A stretch of DNA of 64,000 nucleotides from Heterobilharzia americana (taxonomy: Eukaryota > Platyhelminthes > Trematoda > Strigeidida > Schistosomatidae). Shown piece after piece: positions 63,941-64,000 of this stretch (the first letter of the stretch is position 1; each line of letters begins with the position of its first letter). The stretch lies in contig OX104129.1 in the NCBI GenBank assembly GCA_944470555.2, forward strand, positions 45,603,998-45,667,997. The letters are read 5' to 3'. A model generated the notes under the pieces. It was not told the DNA's origin. It saw nothing but the letters and a program-made list of their open reading frames with translations, and ran no database searches. The translations under genes and the position numbers were made by a program.

Positions 63941-64000
63941 CTAAAAGGTAATTTAAAATATTATTTTGAGTTTTTGGAACTCTAACTATGGTTTATTTTC
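63941..64000 (-). other. Intron 5' of exon 1 (partial)
   Basis: 60 bp with the polypyrimidine tract and acceptor of exon 1; continues outside the window. Confidence 0.8.

Overview
The window looks like chromosomal DNA of a blood fluke (Schistosoma or a close relative). It is AT-rich, has long introns, and carries several degraded copies of the hammerhead-ribozyme-bearing SINE-like repeat typical of schistosomes, Penelope-like and non-LTR retroelement fragments, and tRNA-derived repeats. No bacterial, viral or plasmid gene is seen. The exact species cannot be told from the sequence alone.

The only host gene I can support is one giant gene on the minus strand that runs through the whole window and leaves it at both ends. 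I place 24 internal exons (about 4.54 kb of coding sequence, roughly 1,510 codons), numbered 1 to 24 in transcription order from 63940 down to 82. They encode immunoglobulin-like (Ig) and fibronectin type III (FN3) domains of a titin/twitchin-type sarcomeric protein. Exon joins were chosen by GT/AG sites and codon phase. All junctions keep one frame except for a one-base deficit inside exon 21.

Domain order is Ig-F-F-Ig-F-F-F-F-F-F, then Ig-F-F-Ig-F. Exons 17-24 (13805 to 82) repeat exons 1-8 (63940 to 34654) exon for exon: lengths 292/295, 145/145, 158/158, 142/142, 151/152, 116/116, 252/252, 220/220, with the same phases. The protein is therefore built of a ten-domain super-repeat with a genomic period of about 50 kb. 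The upstream copy has much larger introns because of repeat insertions.

Introns hold the rest. 0-10 kb: few repeats, two short palindromic elements. 11-16 kb and 20 kb: tRNA-derived elements with inverted-repeat ends, and palindromic elements. 21.8-23.2 kb: a tandem array of about eight palindromic units. 28-33 kb: ribozyme repeat, Penelope endonuclease remnant, tRNA element with a (TA)n tail, LINE 3' end. 33.0-35.8 kb: two nearly identical 547-bp inverted arms around exon 8. 38.7-40.5 kb: best-preserved hammerhead and a minus-strand Penelope element. 42-47.3 kb: palindromic elements and a long minus-strand LINE. 48-51 kb: a second, RTE-like LINE. 51.6-61.6 kb: ribozyme repeats as head-to-head pairs, another Penelope 3' end, and an inverted copy of the RTE-like LINE 3' end.
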